A stretch of 64,000 nucleotides of DNA from Paenibacillus sedimenti (GTDB lineage: Bacteria; Bacillota; Bacilli; Paenibacillales; NBRC-103111), in NCBI RefSeq assembly GCF_014534655.1, contig NZ_JACVVD010000006.1, forward strand, positions 124,001 to 188,000, written 5' to 3'. This document shows positions 25,315 to 33,818 of this stretch, one piece after another. The translations under genes and the position numbers were made by a program. The first letter of the stretch is position 1. Each line of letters starts with the position of its first letter. The notes below the pieces were generated by a model that worked only from the letters and a program-made list of their open reading frames with translations, did no database searches and was not told the origin of the DNA.

Positions 25315-25782
25315 TTATTTTTTCTTAAAAGAAGTGAATTCGATTGTTGCAGGCGCGGAAGGCGGGGCGCAGCATAAAGACATATCCCGCGGATCTCCTG
25401 CGGATTCAAACTCCGAATCCTCTTTCGTGTAGAAGATTTCCCAAGCGTTCCCGTCCGGATCGTAAACCCATACTTTATCTTGAACCGCATAGCAGCATGT
25501 TGTGTTCATTTCATTGATGAGAAGAAGCCCGCTTTGTCTTAGGCGCTCGCCCATCGCCAGAACGTCCTCGGTATTATCCACTTGAAATCCTAAATGATTG
25601 AGCACTCCCTTTTTCTCAAAGGGGCGAACATTTAAGGAGAAGTGAAGGGCCGGATCGTCCAACTCGAATTTAGCGTAATTGTCTTTTACCTTTGAAGGTT
25701 CCGTACCAAAGAAAGCACGGTAGAAATCCAGCGATTTTTGAAGGTCTGTACAATTAACCGCAACGTGCATTCTTCGGATCAT
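25315..25782 (-). CDS. arsI: ArsI-type C-As lyase (VOC superfamily)
   Basis: 155 residues. A vicinal-oxygen-chelate fold, with RRMHVAVNCTDLQKSLDFY at the start, HLGFQV in the middle (metal His) and WEIFYTKED (metal Glu). The NTTCCYAVQDK segment has the vicinal Cys pair that binds trivalent organoarsenicals in ArsI. It cleaves the carbon-arsenic bond of MAs(III) and aromatic arsenicals, using Fe(II) and O2. An extra CC pair lies near the C-terminus (LCCAPP). It starts one base after the arsC stop, within the ars operon. A CadI-type annotation would be a synonym. Confidence 0.92.
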   Translation of the reverse strand: MIRRMHVAVNCTDLQKSLDFYRAFFGTEPSKVKDNYAKFELDDPALHFSLNVRPFEKKGVLNHLGFQVDNTEDVLAMGERLRQSGLLLINEMNTTCCYAVQDKVWVYDPDGNAWEIFYTKEDSEFESAGDPRDMSLCCAPPSAPATIEFTSFKKK

Positions 25783-25783
25783 C

Positions 25784-26206
25784 TTACTTACCTTCTTTCA
25801 CGAATTGCTCGATCCGACTCTTGATGGAATCGCGCACTTCACGGAATTTCGCTGTAATTTCTTCTTCTGTTCCCGTTGCTTTTGCAGGGTCGTCGAAGCC
25901 CCAGTGCCATCTTTCAGCTTTATCGTTGCGAACAACCGGGCAGTTATCGTTAGCATGACCGCACAATGTGATAATATAGTCGGCGCGGCTTAAAATCTCA
26001 GGGTCAATCACGTCAGATGTGTGGCCCGAAATATCGATACCCGCTTCTTTCATCGTTGCAACGGCACGCGGGTTTAAGCCATGTGCTTCCAGACCTGCGC
26101 TTTTGACTTCATACTTATCGCTGCCCAAAGCTTTCAAAAACCCGTCAGCGATTTGGCTGCGGCAAGAGTTTCCTGTGCAAAGAAAATAAACTAATTTTTT
26201 GTCCAT
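25784..26206 (-). CDS. arsC: Arsenate reductase, thioredoxin-coupled
   Basis: 140 residues of the low-molecular-weight-phosphatase type ArsC: the P-loop CTGNSCRSQ (Cys10 nucleophile, Arg16) and the redox cysteines in [11 protein letters not shown] (about residues 82 and 89). It reduces As(V) to As(III) for export by ArsB, with electrons from thioredoxin. The ATG at 26206 has AAGGAG ahead. Second structural gene after arsB. Confidence 0.96.
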   Translation of the reverse strand: MDKKLVYFLCTGNSCRSQIADGFLKALGSDKYEVKSAGLEAHGLNPRAVATMKEAGIDISGHTSDVIDPEILSRADYIITLCGHANDNCPVVRNDKAERWHWGFDDPAKATGTEEEITAKFREVRDSIKSRIEQFVKEGK

Positions 26207-26231
26207 GTAGAACATCTCCTTAAGATTTAAT

Positions 26232-27524
26232 TTAAGCGATTATGCTTAGCCATAAGTACAAGCCGATCAATGTGATCAGCAAGGTTGGAATGGTTAGTAC
26301 AATACCGATTTTAAAATAATAACCCCAGGTTATTTTAACCCCTTTGTTAGATAGAACATGAAGCCATAATAAAGTCGCGAGTGAGCCAATAGGAGTAATT
26401 TTCGGCCCTAAATCGGAGCCAATGACATTCGCATAAATTAACGCCTCACGGATAATCCCGTCGGTTTGCGAGCCCTTGATTGCAAGCGCGTCGATCATAA
26501 CCGTCGGCATATTGTTCATCAGTGAGGAGAGAATAGCTGCTAGAAATCCCATTCCAACCGTAGCTGCGAACAGTCCTTGCTCTGATATTAGTTCGATGAG
26601 GTTGCCTAAGGCATCCGTCAGACCCACATTTTTTAACCCGTAAACCACAACATACATACCAATGGAGAAAACAACAACGGCCCACGGCGCTTCCTTGATC
26701 ACTCGTTTGGTTTCAATAGCCTTGCTGGAACGGGCAAATAGAATAAAAACAAGCGCCGCGATCCCTGCAATGATGGATACCGGGATTTTAATAAATCCAC
26801 TGATCAGATAAGCGACTAATAGAATGCCGAGTACCACCCAGGATAGACGGAAAAGCTTTAGATCTTTAATTGCTTCAGCTGGGCGCTTAAGCTGTGTAAT
26901 ATCATAATTTTGAGGAATGTCTTTTCTGAAAAACAGAAAGAGAACAAGCAAACTTGCCGCTAATGAGAATAGACTCGTGACGAACATTCTACTGGCATAG
27001 GTGACAAAATCAATACCAAAAAAATCGGCCGAGACGATGTTAACCAAGTTGCTTACAACAAAAGGAAGTGAGGTGGAATCAGCGATAAAACCGCTTGCCA
27101 TAATAAAAGGGAGAATCATTTTGTCCGGGAATTTCAACGCTCGAACCATGGCCAGAACAATCGGTGTTAAGATAAGCGCGGCACCATCGTTAGCAAAAAG
27201 AGCTGCAACCGCTGCCCCGAGCAGGATGACATAGACAAACATGGTTTTCCCGTTACCGTTGGCGATTCGCGCCATGTGCAGGGCAGACCATTCGAAGAAA
27301 CCGATTTGGTCAAGAATCAGGGAGATGAGGATGACCGCAACAAAGGCCAATGTCGCATTCCAAACGATCCCTGTAACGATAACAACATCATTCAGAGAGA
27401 CAACTTGGAAAATAAGCGCAAGTATGGCGCCTGCTGAAGCGGACCACCCGATATTTAACCCTTTAGGCTGCCAAATCACAAACGTAAGTGTGAGCAAAAA
27501 TATTATGACTGCTAAAAAAAACAT
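26232..27524 (-). CDS. arsB: ArsB arsenite efflux transporter
   Basis: 430 residues and about 11-12 membrane segments, the usual ArsB length. Typical blocks: [50 protein letters not shown] and [17 protein letters not shown]. It exports As(III), and usually Sb(III), using the proton motive force. No arsA gene is present, so it works as a secondary carrier. The ATG at 27524 is preceded by AGGAGG. It lies between arsR and arsC. Confidence 0.96.
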   Translation of the reverse strand: MFFLAVIIFLLTLTFVIWQPKGLNIGWSASAGAILALIFQVVSLNDVVIVTGIVWNATLAFVAVILISLILDQIGFFEWSALHMARIANGNGKTMFVYVILLGAAVAALFANDGAALILTPIVLAMVRALKFPDKMILPFIMASGFIADSTSLPFVVSNLVNIVSADFFGIDFVTYASRMFVTSLFSLAASLLVLFLFFRKDIPQNYDITQLKRPAEAIKDLKLFRLSWVVLGILLVAYLISGFIKIPVSIIAGIAALVFILFARSSKAIETKRVIKEAPWAVVVFSIGMYVVVYGLKNVGLTDALGNLIELISEQGLFAATVGMGFLAAILSSLMNNMPTVMIDALAIKGSQTDGIIREALIYANVIGSDLGPKITPIGSLATLLWLHVLSNKGVKITWGYYFKIGIVLTIPTLLITLIGLYLWLSIIA

Positions 27525-27575
27525 ATGTTCCTCCTAAGCGTTTTCCGTCAGGAAAACTTACATCGTAAGTATAAG

Positions 27576-27983
27576 CTAATCGCAGCAATCCAGTTGTTCA
27601 CAAGAAATCGCATCAACTTTTTCTTTTTGGGAAGGCAAATGTTCGAATAACTCATTCAGGTATGGTTTATCGTTAATGTTCAACGAATAAAATACCCACT
27701 GCCCTTTTTTAGCTTCTTTGACCAGGCCGCCATCTTTTAGTTTACGCATATGCTGGCTTACATTAGGTTGGCTCGTTTGCATGAGCTCTACAATCTCATA
27801 CACGCAAAGTTCGCGTTCTTTGAGCAGGGATAGGATGGTGAGCCTCATTTTATCCCCAAGAAGCTTGCACACATCAGATAGCTTTTCAATTTCGACCAAA
27901 ATTACACGCTCCTCTTCAAAGGCACGTTCAAGCCCTTTAACAGTTCGTCTCTCTCGCTCAGCTGAACCGGATTTCGTCAACAT
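27576..27983 (-). CDS. arsR: ArsR/SmtB-type arsenic repressor
   Basis: 135 residues from the ATG at 27983, which has AAGGGG nine bases ahead. The winged helix reads LLGDKMRLTILSLLKERELC and TSQPNVSQHMRKLKDGGLV. The usual ELCVCxxC sensor is reduced to a single Cys (ELCVYEIV), but the C-terminus carries CEQLDCCD, so As(III) sensing has probably moved to the tail, as in other ArsR types with relocated sites. It represses the arsB-arsC-arsI run that follows. Confidence 0.9.
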   Translation of the reverse strand: MLTKSGSAERERRTVKGLERAFEEERVILVEIEKLSDVCKLLGDKMRLTILSLLKERELCVYEIVELMQTSQPNVSQHMRKLKDGGLVKEAKKGQWVFYSLNINDKPYLNELFEHLPSQKEKVDAISCEQLDCCD

Positions 27984-28080
27984 TTTCTCAAGCCCCTTAG
28001 TATTTGTCAATGATTATATAATTATTCAGTTATATTTAAAAGTTAAGAGATTGTGAAGGGTCCCCGGGATCAAAGCATTT

Positions 28081-28159
28081 AATCAAAATAATTTGATTAT
28101 ATGATTGCATTTTGTTTCGCATTGCTATATATTGTTATTAAATCAAAAATATTTGATCA
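28081..28159. promoter_or_regulatory. Promoter of the second arsR with two operator palindromes
   Basis: Two inverted repeats, AATCAAAATAATTTGATT (28081-28098) and AATCAAAAATATTTGATCA (28141-28159), flank a promoter with -35 TTGCAT (28105) and -10 TATATT (28128), spacer 17. The ATCAA-N6-TTGAT shape is that of ArsR operators, and the same shape recurs twice ahead of 28593. Confidence 0.8.
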
Positions 28160-28177
28160 ATGAATCGGGTGAGAATA

Positions 28178-28519
28178 ATGAAAACCATAATCCCTATACA
28201 TGAAGTGAAAACGAAAACTACACCGAATGACTCCTTTTTTGAATCCTACGAGGCAAGGTTTAAAGCCCTGGCGGATCGCAAGAGATTGCAAATCATGTAT
28301 GAGTTAACCCAGCGGGGAAAAACATGTGTTTGCGACCTATGCGATATCGTGGATATGGCTCAATCTAAACTGTCTTATCACTTGAAGATCCTGTTGGATG
28401 CCAACCTGATTACGAGAGAGGTCATTGGTACTTGGAGCTATTACGAGATCAATAATTCTGAAGTTAACGGATTGCTTTCAGAAGAGCTTTGCTGCATTTT
28501 TAGACCAACCAGATCTTAA
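28178..28519 (+). CDS. Second ArsR/SmtB-type repressor
   Basis: 113 residues from the ATG at 28178. The metal site is complete (TCVCDLCDI), followed by the recognition helix SKLSYHLKILLDANLI. It has a further CC pair close to the C-terminus (EELCCIF). It heads the rightward run (small Cys-tailed protein, flavoprotein, MFS pump) and sits between operator palindromes on both sides, so it should be autoregulated and should control 28593-31492. It differs from the leftward ArsR in the position of its cysteines, so the island has two independent sensors. Confidence 0.92.
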   Translation: MKTIIPIHEVKTKTTPNDSFFESYEARFKALADRKRLQIMYELTQRGKTCVCDLCDIVDMAQSKLSYHLKILLDANLITREVIGTWSYYEINNSEVNGLLSEELCCIFRPTRS

Positions 28520-28537
28520 ATTTTTTTTAGAGTCAAT

Positions 28538-28577
28538 ATCAATTTTTTTTGATCAATAAATCAATATATTTTGATGA
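28538..28577. promoter_or_regulatory. Operator palindromes between arsR2 and the small Cys-tailed gene
   Basis: ATCAATTTTTTTTGAT (28538-28553) and AATCAATATATTTTGATGA (28559-28577) repeat the palindromes upstream of arsR2. They lie immediately ahead of the ribosome binding site of the 28593 gene, so repressor bound here could block or roadblock transcription. Confidence 0.65.
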
Positions 28578-28592
28578 AGGAGTGTTTATTTC

Positions 28593-28781
28593 ATGTTATT
28601 TCACGATGTGAATCCACAAATGATGTATGTAGAACAGCAGGGCAAACCATTTAGCTTAGCGGAAGAGGCTCAAGTTCAGAGCCAAAAACAATTTAGTTTT
28701 AGTCTTAATAAGCTCACAAACTTATTTCGGACAAAACAAACTCAACCCCAAAGTGTTTGCTGCGCATGCGCATGCTCTTAA
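28593..28781 (+). CDS. Small protein with Cys-rich C-terminus
   Basis: 62 residues, polar and Gln-rich, ending in VCCACACS (four Cys in the last seven residues). The AAGGAGTG site nine bases ahead of the ATG is convincing. I know no family name. It lies between arsR2 and the flavoprotein and is flanked by ArsR-type operators, so it should be arsenic-induced. A chaperone-like role in handing As(III) to the pump or enzyme is a guess based on the terminal cysteines. Confidence 0.72.
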   Translation: MLFHDVNPQMMYVEQQGKPFSLAEEAQVQSQKQFSFSLNKLTNLFRTKQTQPQSVCCACACS

Positions 28782-28862
28782 AATAAGTAAACTTGCGTCC
28801 TTTGAAAGCAGCAACCGTCTTAAATGATGATAAACAAAATTTATTATTTGGAGGAATTTTCA

Positions 28863-30257
28863 ATGAGTGAACATACAGTTCTATCTACAACCAAATTACC
28901 TGTTACCATCATAGGCGCCGGTCCTGTCGGCCTGGCCGCGGCGGCACATCTAGTTGCCCGGGGGGAATCCTTTGTACTTTTTGATGCCGGGAACGAGGTA
29001 GGTGCCAATATGCTTACGTGGTCTCATGTCCGTCTCTTTTCTCCATGGGAATACAATATGGATAAAACGGCGCGTCAATTACTGACTTCACACGGTTGGA
29101 TGGCTCCGAATAATTCTGATATCCCTACCGGACTAGAGATGGTTGAGAACTATTTGAAACCTTTAGCAGAATCGCCCGAAATCAAACCTTTCATTCACTT
29201 GAATGCCAAAGTGACCGCTGTGAGTCGAAAAGGCCTAAACAAGGTTAAAACACAAGGCCGCGACAACCTTCCGTTTGTCTTACATGCCCTGAAAAATGGA
29301 GAGCGAATTCTGGTTGAAGCCAAAGCTGTCATTGATGCAACAGGCACCTGGACTAATCCGAATCCTGTTATATCTGAAGGGGTATGGACGGCTGAGGAGC
29401 AGTCATTGAGCAAGCAAATATTCTATGGCATACCCGATGTTCTAGGTAAGCATAAAGATCGCTATAGCGGAAAGAAAGTTCTCGTTGTAGGCAGCGGTCA
29501 CTCTGCGATCAATACGCTTTTGGAACTCGGAGAACTCAAGGATCAAGTACAGGAGACGGAAATCGTTTGGGTACTTAGGAAATCAAAACTAAAGGACGTC
29601 TATGGCGGGCAAGAGCAAGATCAGCTAGCTGCCAGAGGAGAACTCGGAACACGTATTCAGAAGCTAGTCGAATCAGGTAAAGTTAAAGTTCTAACGCCAT
29701 TTCATATTCAAGAGTTAAAAAAGAATGGAGAAAAAATTCAGGTTGTTGGTTTTTTAGATAACGAATGGGTTCAAATTGATGCTATTGATGAGATTATTTC
29801 GAATACAGGCTCCCGTCCTGATCTATCCTTCTTAAGAGAAGTAAGGGTGATTACAGATCCAGCTCTAGAAAGTACTTTGGAGTTAGCACCACTCATCGAC
29901 CCGAATGTTCACAGTTGTGGTACAGTAAGACCACACGGGGAGAAAGAGCTTAGACAACCAGAGAAGGATTTTTATATCGTTGGATCGAAGAGCTATGGCA
30001 GAGCGCCGACTTTTTTGATGGCAACAGGGTATGAACAAATAAGATCCGTAGTTGCAGCACTAGCAGGTGATCATGAGGCAGCTAAGAGAGTCGAACTTGA
30101 ATTGCCTGAAACAGGCGTTTGTAGTATACAAACTAGCTCATGCTGTGAATCTGAAAAAAATGAAAATCTGGCAGTCAAAACGGATGCTGGAAGTTCTTGT
30201 TGTTCACCAGTCACAAGTCCAGCGGCGTCGAAATCTTCTTTAGGGGATGATCATTGA
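28863..30257 (+). CDS. FAD/NAD(P)-dependent flavoprotein of the ars run, Cys-tailed
   Basis: 464 residues from the ATG at 28863 (GGAGG eight bases upstream). FAD Rossmann motif GAGPVGLAAAAHL at about 17-29, a second dinucleotide motif VVGSGHSAINTL at about 208, and an ATG-type motif (DATGTWTNPN) as in flavin-dependent monooxygenases. It is related to the ArsO-like proteins of arsenic operons. The last 40 residues add CSIQTSSCC and SSCCSPV, two vicinal pairs outside the enzyme fold. The TGA stop overlaps the TTG start of the MFS gene, so the two are coupled. It may oxidise an arsenical before export; this is unproven. Confidence 0.85.
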   Translation: MSEHTVLSTTKLPVTIIGAGPVGLAAAAHLVARGESFVLFDAGNEVGANMLTWSHVRLFSPWEYNMDKTARQLLTSHGWMAPNNSDIPTGLEMVENYLKPLAESPEIKPFIHLNAKVTAVSRKGLNKVKTQGRDNLPFVLHALKNGERILVEAKAVIDATGTWTNPNPVISEGVWTAEEQSLSKQIFYGIPDVLGKHKDRYSGKKVLVVGSGHSAINTLLELGELKDQVQETEIVWVLRKSKLKDVYGGQEQDQLAARGELGTRIQKLVESGKVKVLTPFHIQELKKNGEKIQVVGFLDNEWVQIDAIDEIISNTGSRPDLSFLREVRVITDPALESTLELAPLIDPNVHSCGTVRPHGEKELRQPEKDFYIVGSKSYGRAPTFLMATGYEQIRSVVAALAGDHEAAKRVELELPETGVCSIQTSSCCESEKNENLAVKTDAGSSCCSPVTSPAASKSSLGDDH

Positions 30258-31492
30258 TCAGACCGCAACGAAAAGAACATGCACATCTTAAACCCATCAT
30301 TGTTTTAGCACTTATTACTGCAGTCTCTCTGTTTGGCGATTCGATGCTATACGTCGTATTGCCGATTCATTGGAAAGAAGTGGGGCTTACATCCCTCATC
30401 GAAGTTGGGATATTGCTCTCTGCAAACCGCTTTGTGAGATTACCTCTCGGCCCTTTGATTGGATGGTTATACAAAAAAATCAGCATCAGAACTGGTGTAT
30501 TTCTGGCCGTATTCATCGCCGGCTTGACTACCTTACTCTACGGATGGGTAGATGGTTTTTATACTTGGCTTATTTTAAGGTGTATTTGGGGTGTGGCTTG
30601 GTCGTTTTTTCGTCTGGGCTCTTACTTCATGATCCTTGAATTGTCGAATGACCAAAACAGAGGTTACTTCATGGGGACCTACAACGGTCTTTATCGAATA
30701 GGCAGTCTGGTGGGCATGCTGGCCGGCAGTGTCTGTGTAGAGTCGTTTGGGTTACGAGCTGTTGCTACAACCTTTGGTATTCTGGCATTCCTTGTACTTC
30801 CTGCTGTGTACAGGTGTATTCCTAAAGCAAAAAAACAAATAATATCTAAAGATGCTCCAACCCAAAAGAAACTGATTATTAAGCTTCCGGCTTTGCAAGG
30901 GGCTTTAATTTCTGTGTTTCTTGTCGCCATGTGTCTTGACGGCATGCTCACCGCAACGTTAAGTCATCTGATTGATGTTCATCACAAAACATCATTCGCG
31001 TTTTATGAAATCATTATTGGCGCAGCCACGCTAGCTGGTGCTCTACAGGCTGTTCGCTGGACGCTAGGCTCATTTATGTCCCCTTGGTTTGGCAGATTAT
31101 CCGACCGCAAGTGGGGACGCCGGCCATTCCTTATCGGTTCTCTTGCATTATCTTCGGTTTTTATGGCCGCGGCGAATCTGGAGATTCCTTTTGGCCTTTG
31201 GTTACTTGATCTTCTCGCTCTTCTTATTATTTCGAATTTGTTAACCACGATCTTGGATGCGTTGATTTCGGATATCGCGAACGGACCCGCTCGAACTTTT
31301 ATCATGACCTTGTACGTAGTTATAACTGATGTGGGGGCATCCATGGGGCCATTGTTCGGTTATTTATCTGAGCATTTGATTGGTTTAAAGATGACTTACT
31401 GGCTTTCTGCAGCTCTTCTATTGTTGCTGAGCGTGAGTTGGTTTATGAGCGGCAATGTGAAAATGAGGAGAAACAACTTCGTTAATCAATAG
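30254..31492 (+). CDS. MFS efflux transporter of the ars run
   Basis: 412 residues with 12 membrane segments. The loop motifs are MFS-like (GRLSDRKWGRRPF between helices 8 and 9, RLPLGPLIGWLYKKIS between 2 and 3). It starts with TTG, overlapping the flavoprotein stop by three bases. Coupling to the flavoprotein predicts that it exports that enzyme's product, by analogy to ArsJ/ArsK-type MFS carriers. It is not close enough for me to give it one of those names. The gene ends just before the MarR promoter. Confidence 0.85.
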   Translation: MIRPQRKEHAHLKPIIVLALITAVSLFGDSMLYVVLPIHWKEVGLTSLIEVGILLSANRFVRLPLGPLIGWLYKKISIRTGVFLAVFIAGLTTLLYGWVDGFYTWLILRCIWGVAWSFFRLGSYFMILELSNDQNRGYFMGTYNGLYRIGSLVGMLAGSVCVESFGLRAVATTFGILAFLVLPAVYRCIPKAKKQIISKDAPTQKKLIIKLPALQGALISVFLVAMCLDGMLTATLSHLIDVHHKTSFAFYEIIIGAATLAGALQAVRWTLGSFMSPWFGRLSDRKWGRRPFLIGSLALSSVFMAAANLEIPFGLWLLDLLALLIISNLLTTILDALISDIANGPARTFIMTLYVVITDVGASMGPLFGYLSEHLIGLKMTYWLSAALLLLLSVSWFMSGNVKMRRNNFVNQ

Positions 31493-31522
31493 TTGCATTT
31501 ATCAATTATTATATGTTATAAA
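31493..31522 (+). promoter_or_regulatory. Shared 18-base element and promoter of the marR gene
   Basis: TTGCATTTATCAATTATT at 31493-31510, with a -10 candidate TATAAA at 31517. The same element (TTGCAnnnATCAATTATT) recurs at 32024 and 32677, each ahead of the next gene. Confidence 0.7.
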
Positions 31523-31540
31523 GTATTTAGGTGATCTAAT

Positions 31541-31996
31541 ATGAATAATAATCCACAATTCCCAGATATGAGGGAAATGCTTCAGTTACTCGTTCGAAAG
31601 TTCGGTCTGCTTCAAAAAGATGGCGCGCAGTGCTGCGGTATTTCCGTCATCCAAAGCCATATCATCTATGAGTTAATGAAGCATCCTAAAATTGCTTTAA
31701 ATGATTTGGCCCAAATTCTATTCACTGATACAAGTACAATCAGCAGGCAAATACAGCAATTGGTTGAGCTCAAGATGGTGCTTAGAACCCCTGATCCTAA
31801 AGATCGACGGTATGTAGTGCTTTCTTTAACCCCGAATGGTGAAGAGCAGCACCAAGCCATATCCAAGACAATGGAGGATTACGTTCAAGGGATCTTGCAG
31901 CTCATACCAGAAGATAAGCGTGATCAAGTTATCGAAAGCTTAGGTTATTTGAGTCAGGCTATGAATCAAAGAGAAAACTGTTGCTCCTCCTCTTAA
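31541..31996 (+). CDS. MarR family regulator with vicinal cysteines
   Basis: 151 residues with the winged-helix core IALNDLAQILFTDTSTISRQIQQLVE and the wing DPKDRRYVVLSLTPNGE. Two CC pairs stand out: Cys31-Cys32 in the dimerisation helix (AQCCGIS) and a C-terminal NCCSSS. Pairs at such positions could sense As(III) or oxidants. It has its own promoter element and its own terminator, and the same element precedes the two genes that follow, so it probably controls 31541-33785. Confidence 0.88.
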   Translation: MNNNPQFPDMREMLQLLVRKFGLLQKDGAQCCGISVIQSHIIYELMKHPKIALNDLAQILFTDTSTISRQIQQLVELKMVLRTPDPKDRRYVVLSLTPNGEEQHQAISKTMEDYVQGILQLIPEDKRDQVIESLGYLSQAMNQRENCCSSS

Positions 31997-32014
31997 AATG
32001 AGGAGATTGTTTTT
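31987..32014 (+). terminator. Terminator of the marR gene
   Basis: CTCCTC and GAGGAG around a seven-base loop, followed by ATTGTTTTT. The 5' arm overlaps the last codons and the stop lies in the loop. The ArsN-like gene has a hairpin with the same arms at 32641-32658. Confidence 0.7.
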
Positions 32015-32023
32015 AGACAATAC

Positions 32024-32041
32024 TTGCAAAAATCAATTATT
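32024..32041 (+). promoter_or_regulatory. Shared 18-base element ahead of the acetyltransferase gene
   Basis: TTGCAAAAATCAATTATT, the second of three copies. It is 51 bases from the gene start and probably combines a -35 box with a MarR operator. Confidence 0.65.
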
Positions 32042-32091
32042 TCATTATGAATTAGATTCAAATTCATTTTATTATTTGGGAGTTGATTAGA

Positions 32092-32601
32092 TTGAAAATT
32101 CAAGTGAGGCGAGCTGTATCGAACGACGCTGCTACATTAGCAGCCATCTATAACCATTCGGTTATAAACGAAAGAAATTCTACATTCGAGACCGCGCCAA
32201 GGACAGAAGAAGATCGGAGACAATGGATTGAAGGACAAGGCGAACACCACCCGATTCTTGTTGGCGAAATGAATGGCGCAGTGATCGGCTGGGCATCAGT
32301 TTCTCCCTATCGTTCAAGGCAGTGTTATCAAGGTGTTGGTGAGTTTTCAATCTATCTCCATGAGGATTACAGGGGAAAAGGATTTGGAAAACAGCTCCTG
32401 GTATCATTAGTTGAAGTGTGCACGAAATTGGGTTATTGGAAGCTAGTCTCCCGCATTTTCGATTTTAACCATGCAAGCAGAAAATTGTGCCAGAGTTGCG
32501 GTTTTCGGGAGGTAGGAGTCTATGAAAAGCATGGCAAATTGGATGGTCGATGGATCGATTGTGTGATCGTAGAAAGGGTTATTCAAGAAAACCTCGATTG
32601 A
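32092..32601 (+). CDS. GNAT acetyltransferase, ArsN/phosphinothricin-type
   Basis: 169 residues of the GNAT fold, closest in pattern to phosphinothricin N-acetyltransferases: IYNHSVINERNSTFETAPRT near the start, the acetyl-CoA loop YRGKGFGKQLL and FNHASRKLCQSCGFREVG. The ArsN1 branch of this group acetylates the amine of arsinothricin, and the location in an ars island makes that the most likely role. Assignment between PPT and arsinothricin activity needs an assay. Start: the TTG at 32092 has GGGAG nine bases ahead; the TTG at 32083 abuts the site. Confidence 0.85.
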   Translation: MKIQVRRAVSNDAATLAAIYNHSVINERNSTFETAPRTEEDRRQWIEGQGEHHPILVGEMNGAVIGWASVSPYRSRQCYQGVGEFSIYLHEDYRGKGFGKQLLVSLVEVCTKLGYWKLVSRIFDFNHASRKLCQSCGFREVGVYEKHGKLDGRWIDCVIVERVIQENLD

Positions 32602-32640
32602 ATCGTAATGAGTTTCATCACAGAATATTTTCAAATTTTT

Positions 32641-32665
32641 CTCCTCTTTGATGAGGAGTTCTTTT
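32641..32665 (+). terminator. Terminator of the acetyltransferase gene
   Basis: CTCCTC and GAGGAG arms around TTTGAT, followed by TTCTTTT. It repeats the stem of the marR terminator. Confidence 0.75.
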
Positions 32666-32676
32666 CGGGATATTAA

Positions 32677-32694
32677 TTGCAAATATCAATTATT
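32677..32694 (+). promoter_or_regulatory. Shared 18-base element ahead of the ArsO-like gene
   Basis: TTGCAAATATCAATTATT, the third copy, 42-59 bases ahead of the gene start. Confidence 0.65.
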
Positions 32695-32735
32695 AACAAT
32701 TTCATGTAACACAAAAATAATAAAGAGTAGGTTGT

Positions 32736-33785
32736 GTGACAGTTATGTATCAAACCATAGTCATCGGTGGAGGGCAAGCAGGCCTTGCTGCGGGGTATTA
32801 CCTTAGAAAATATGGTCTTTCATTTGTCATTCTTGAAGCAGGTCCTGAACCAGTAGGATCTTGGCCGCATTACTACGACAGCTTGAAATTGTTCTCGCCT
32901 GCAAAGTATTCTTCTTTGCCGGGGTTTCCATTCCCAGGTAGGGGGAGTCGTTATCCCTCGCGTGATGAAGTGATTTCATACCTTAGAGAATATGCTTCAC
33001 GGTATCATATGCCGGTAAAGACAAACACTCGTGTTGAAAAAGTGGAGAAAATAAATGGGACGTTTTATGTTAGCACAACAGATGGAGAGGTTCTTGAAGC
33101 TGAATCCGTTATATGTGCAACGGGCTCTTTTCATAGACCCCATATACCTGACATACCTGGAATAGCAGACTTTCAAGGCGAAGTTATTCATTCCTCCGCG
33201 TATAGGAATACTGCACCCTATCAAGGTCAACGTGTTATTGTTGTCGGGAGCGGAAATTCAGCAGTCCAGATTGGTATTGAGCTCACAGAAGTGTCAAATA
33301 CAACCCTCGCGGTTCGAACGCCGGTTAAACTCATTCCTCAGGTCAAGTTCGGGCGCGATCTGCATTTTTGGCTGATCACTACGGGGTTAGATAAATTCCC
33401 GTTTCCTTTATTTGGCCGTCCCGTGCCTGAACCAACTGCTGTTATCGATTCTGCAGGGTTCAAGCGGCGATTAGAGAGTGGGAACCCAAATCAAAAACCA
33501 ATGTTCGCTTCGATGTACGAGGATGGTGTTATTTGGAGTGACGGGGAGCGAGAGAAAGTGGATTCGGTTATTTTTGCTACTGGGTTTCAGCCTAATTTAT
33601 CGTTTTTGTCGGGCTTGAATGCTTTGGATGGTCGAGGATTTCCGCGGCATAAGATTGGAGTGAGTAATGCTACAACGGGATTGTATTTTGTCGGCCTTTC
33701 GGGACAAAGATCCATTGCTTCCGCAACGCTGCGTGGAGTCGGGGACGATGCCCGATATGTAGTTAGAAGAGTAATTCAAACATGA
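32736..33785 (+). CDS. ArsO-like flavin-binding monooxygenase
   Basis: 349 residues. FAD motif GGGQAGLAAGYYL at the start and NADPH motif VVGSGNSAVQIG at about 170, with CATGSFHRPHIP and FATGFQPNLSF. The family (putative flavin monooxygenase, ArsO) is common in arsenic operons and is believed to act on arsenicals. It shares a fold with the flavoprotein at 28863 but is shorter and lacks its Cys tail. The GTG at 32736 lies close to an AGTAGG site and the ATG at 32745 lies far from it. It is the last gene of the island. Confidence 0.87.
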   Translation: MTVMYQTIVIGGGQAGLAAGYYLRKYGLSFVILEAGPEPVGSWPHYYDSLKLFSPAKYSSLPGFPFPGRGSRYPSRDEVISYLREYASRYHMPVKTNTRVEKVEKINGTFYVSTTDGEVLEAESVICATGSFHRPHIPDIPGIADFQGEVIHSSAYRNTAPYQGQRVIVVGSGNSAVQIGIELTEVSNTTLAVRTPVKLIPQVKFGRDLHFWLITTGLDKFPFPLFGRPVPEPTAVIDSAGFKRRLESGNPNQKPMFASMYEDGVIWSDGEREKVDSVIFATGFQPNLSFLSGLNALDGRGFPRHKIGVSNATTGLYFVGLSGQRSIASATLRGVGDDARYVVRRVIQT

Positions 33786-33818
33786 ATGTCATTTTTCGGT
33801 AGTCATACTTAGTAATTA

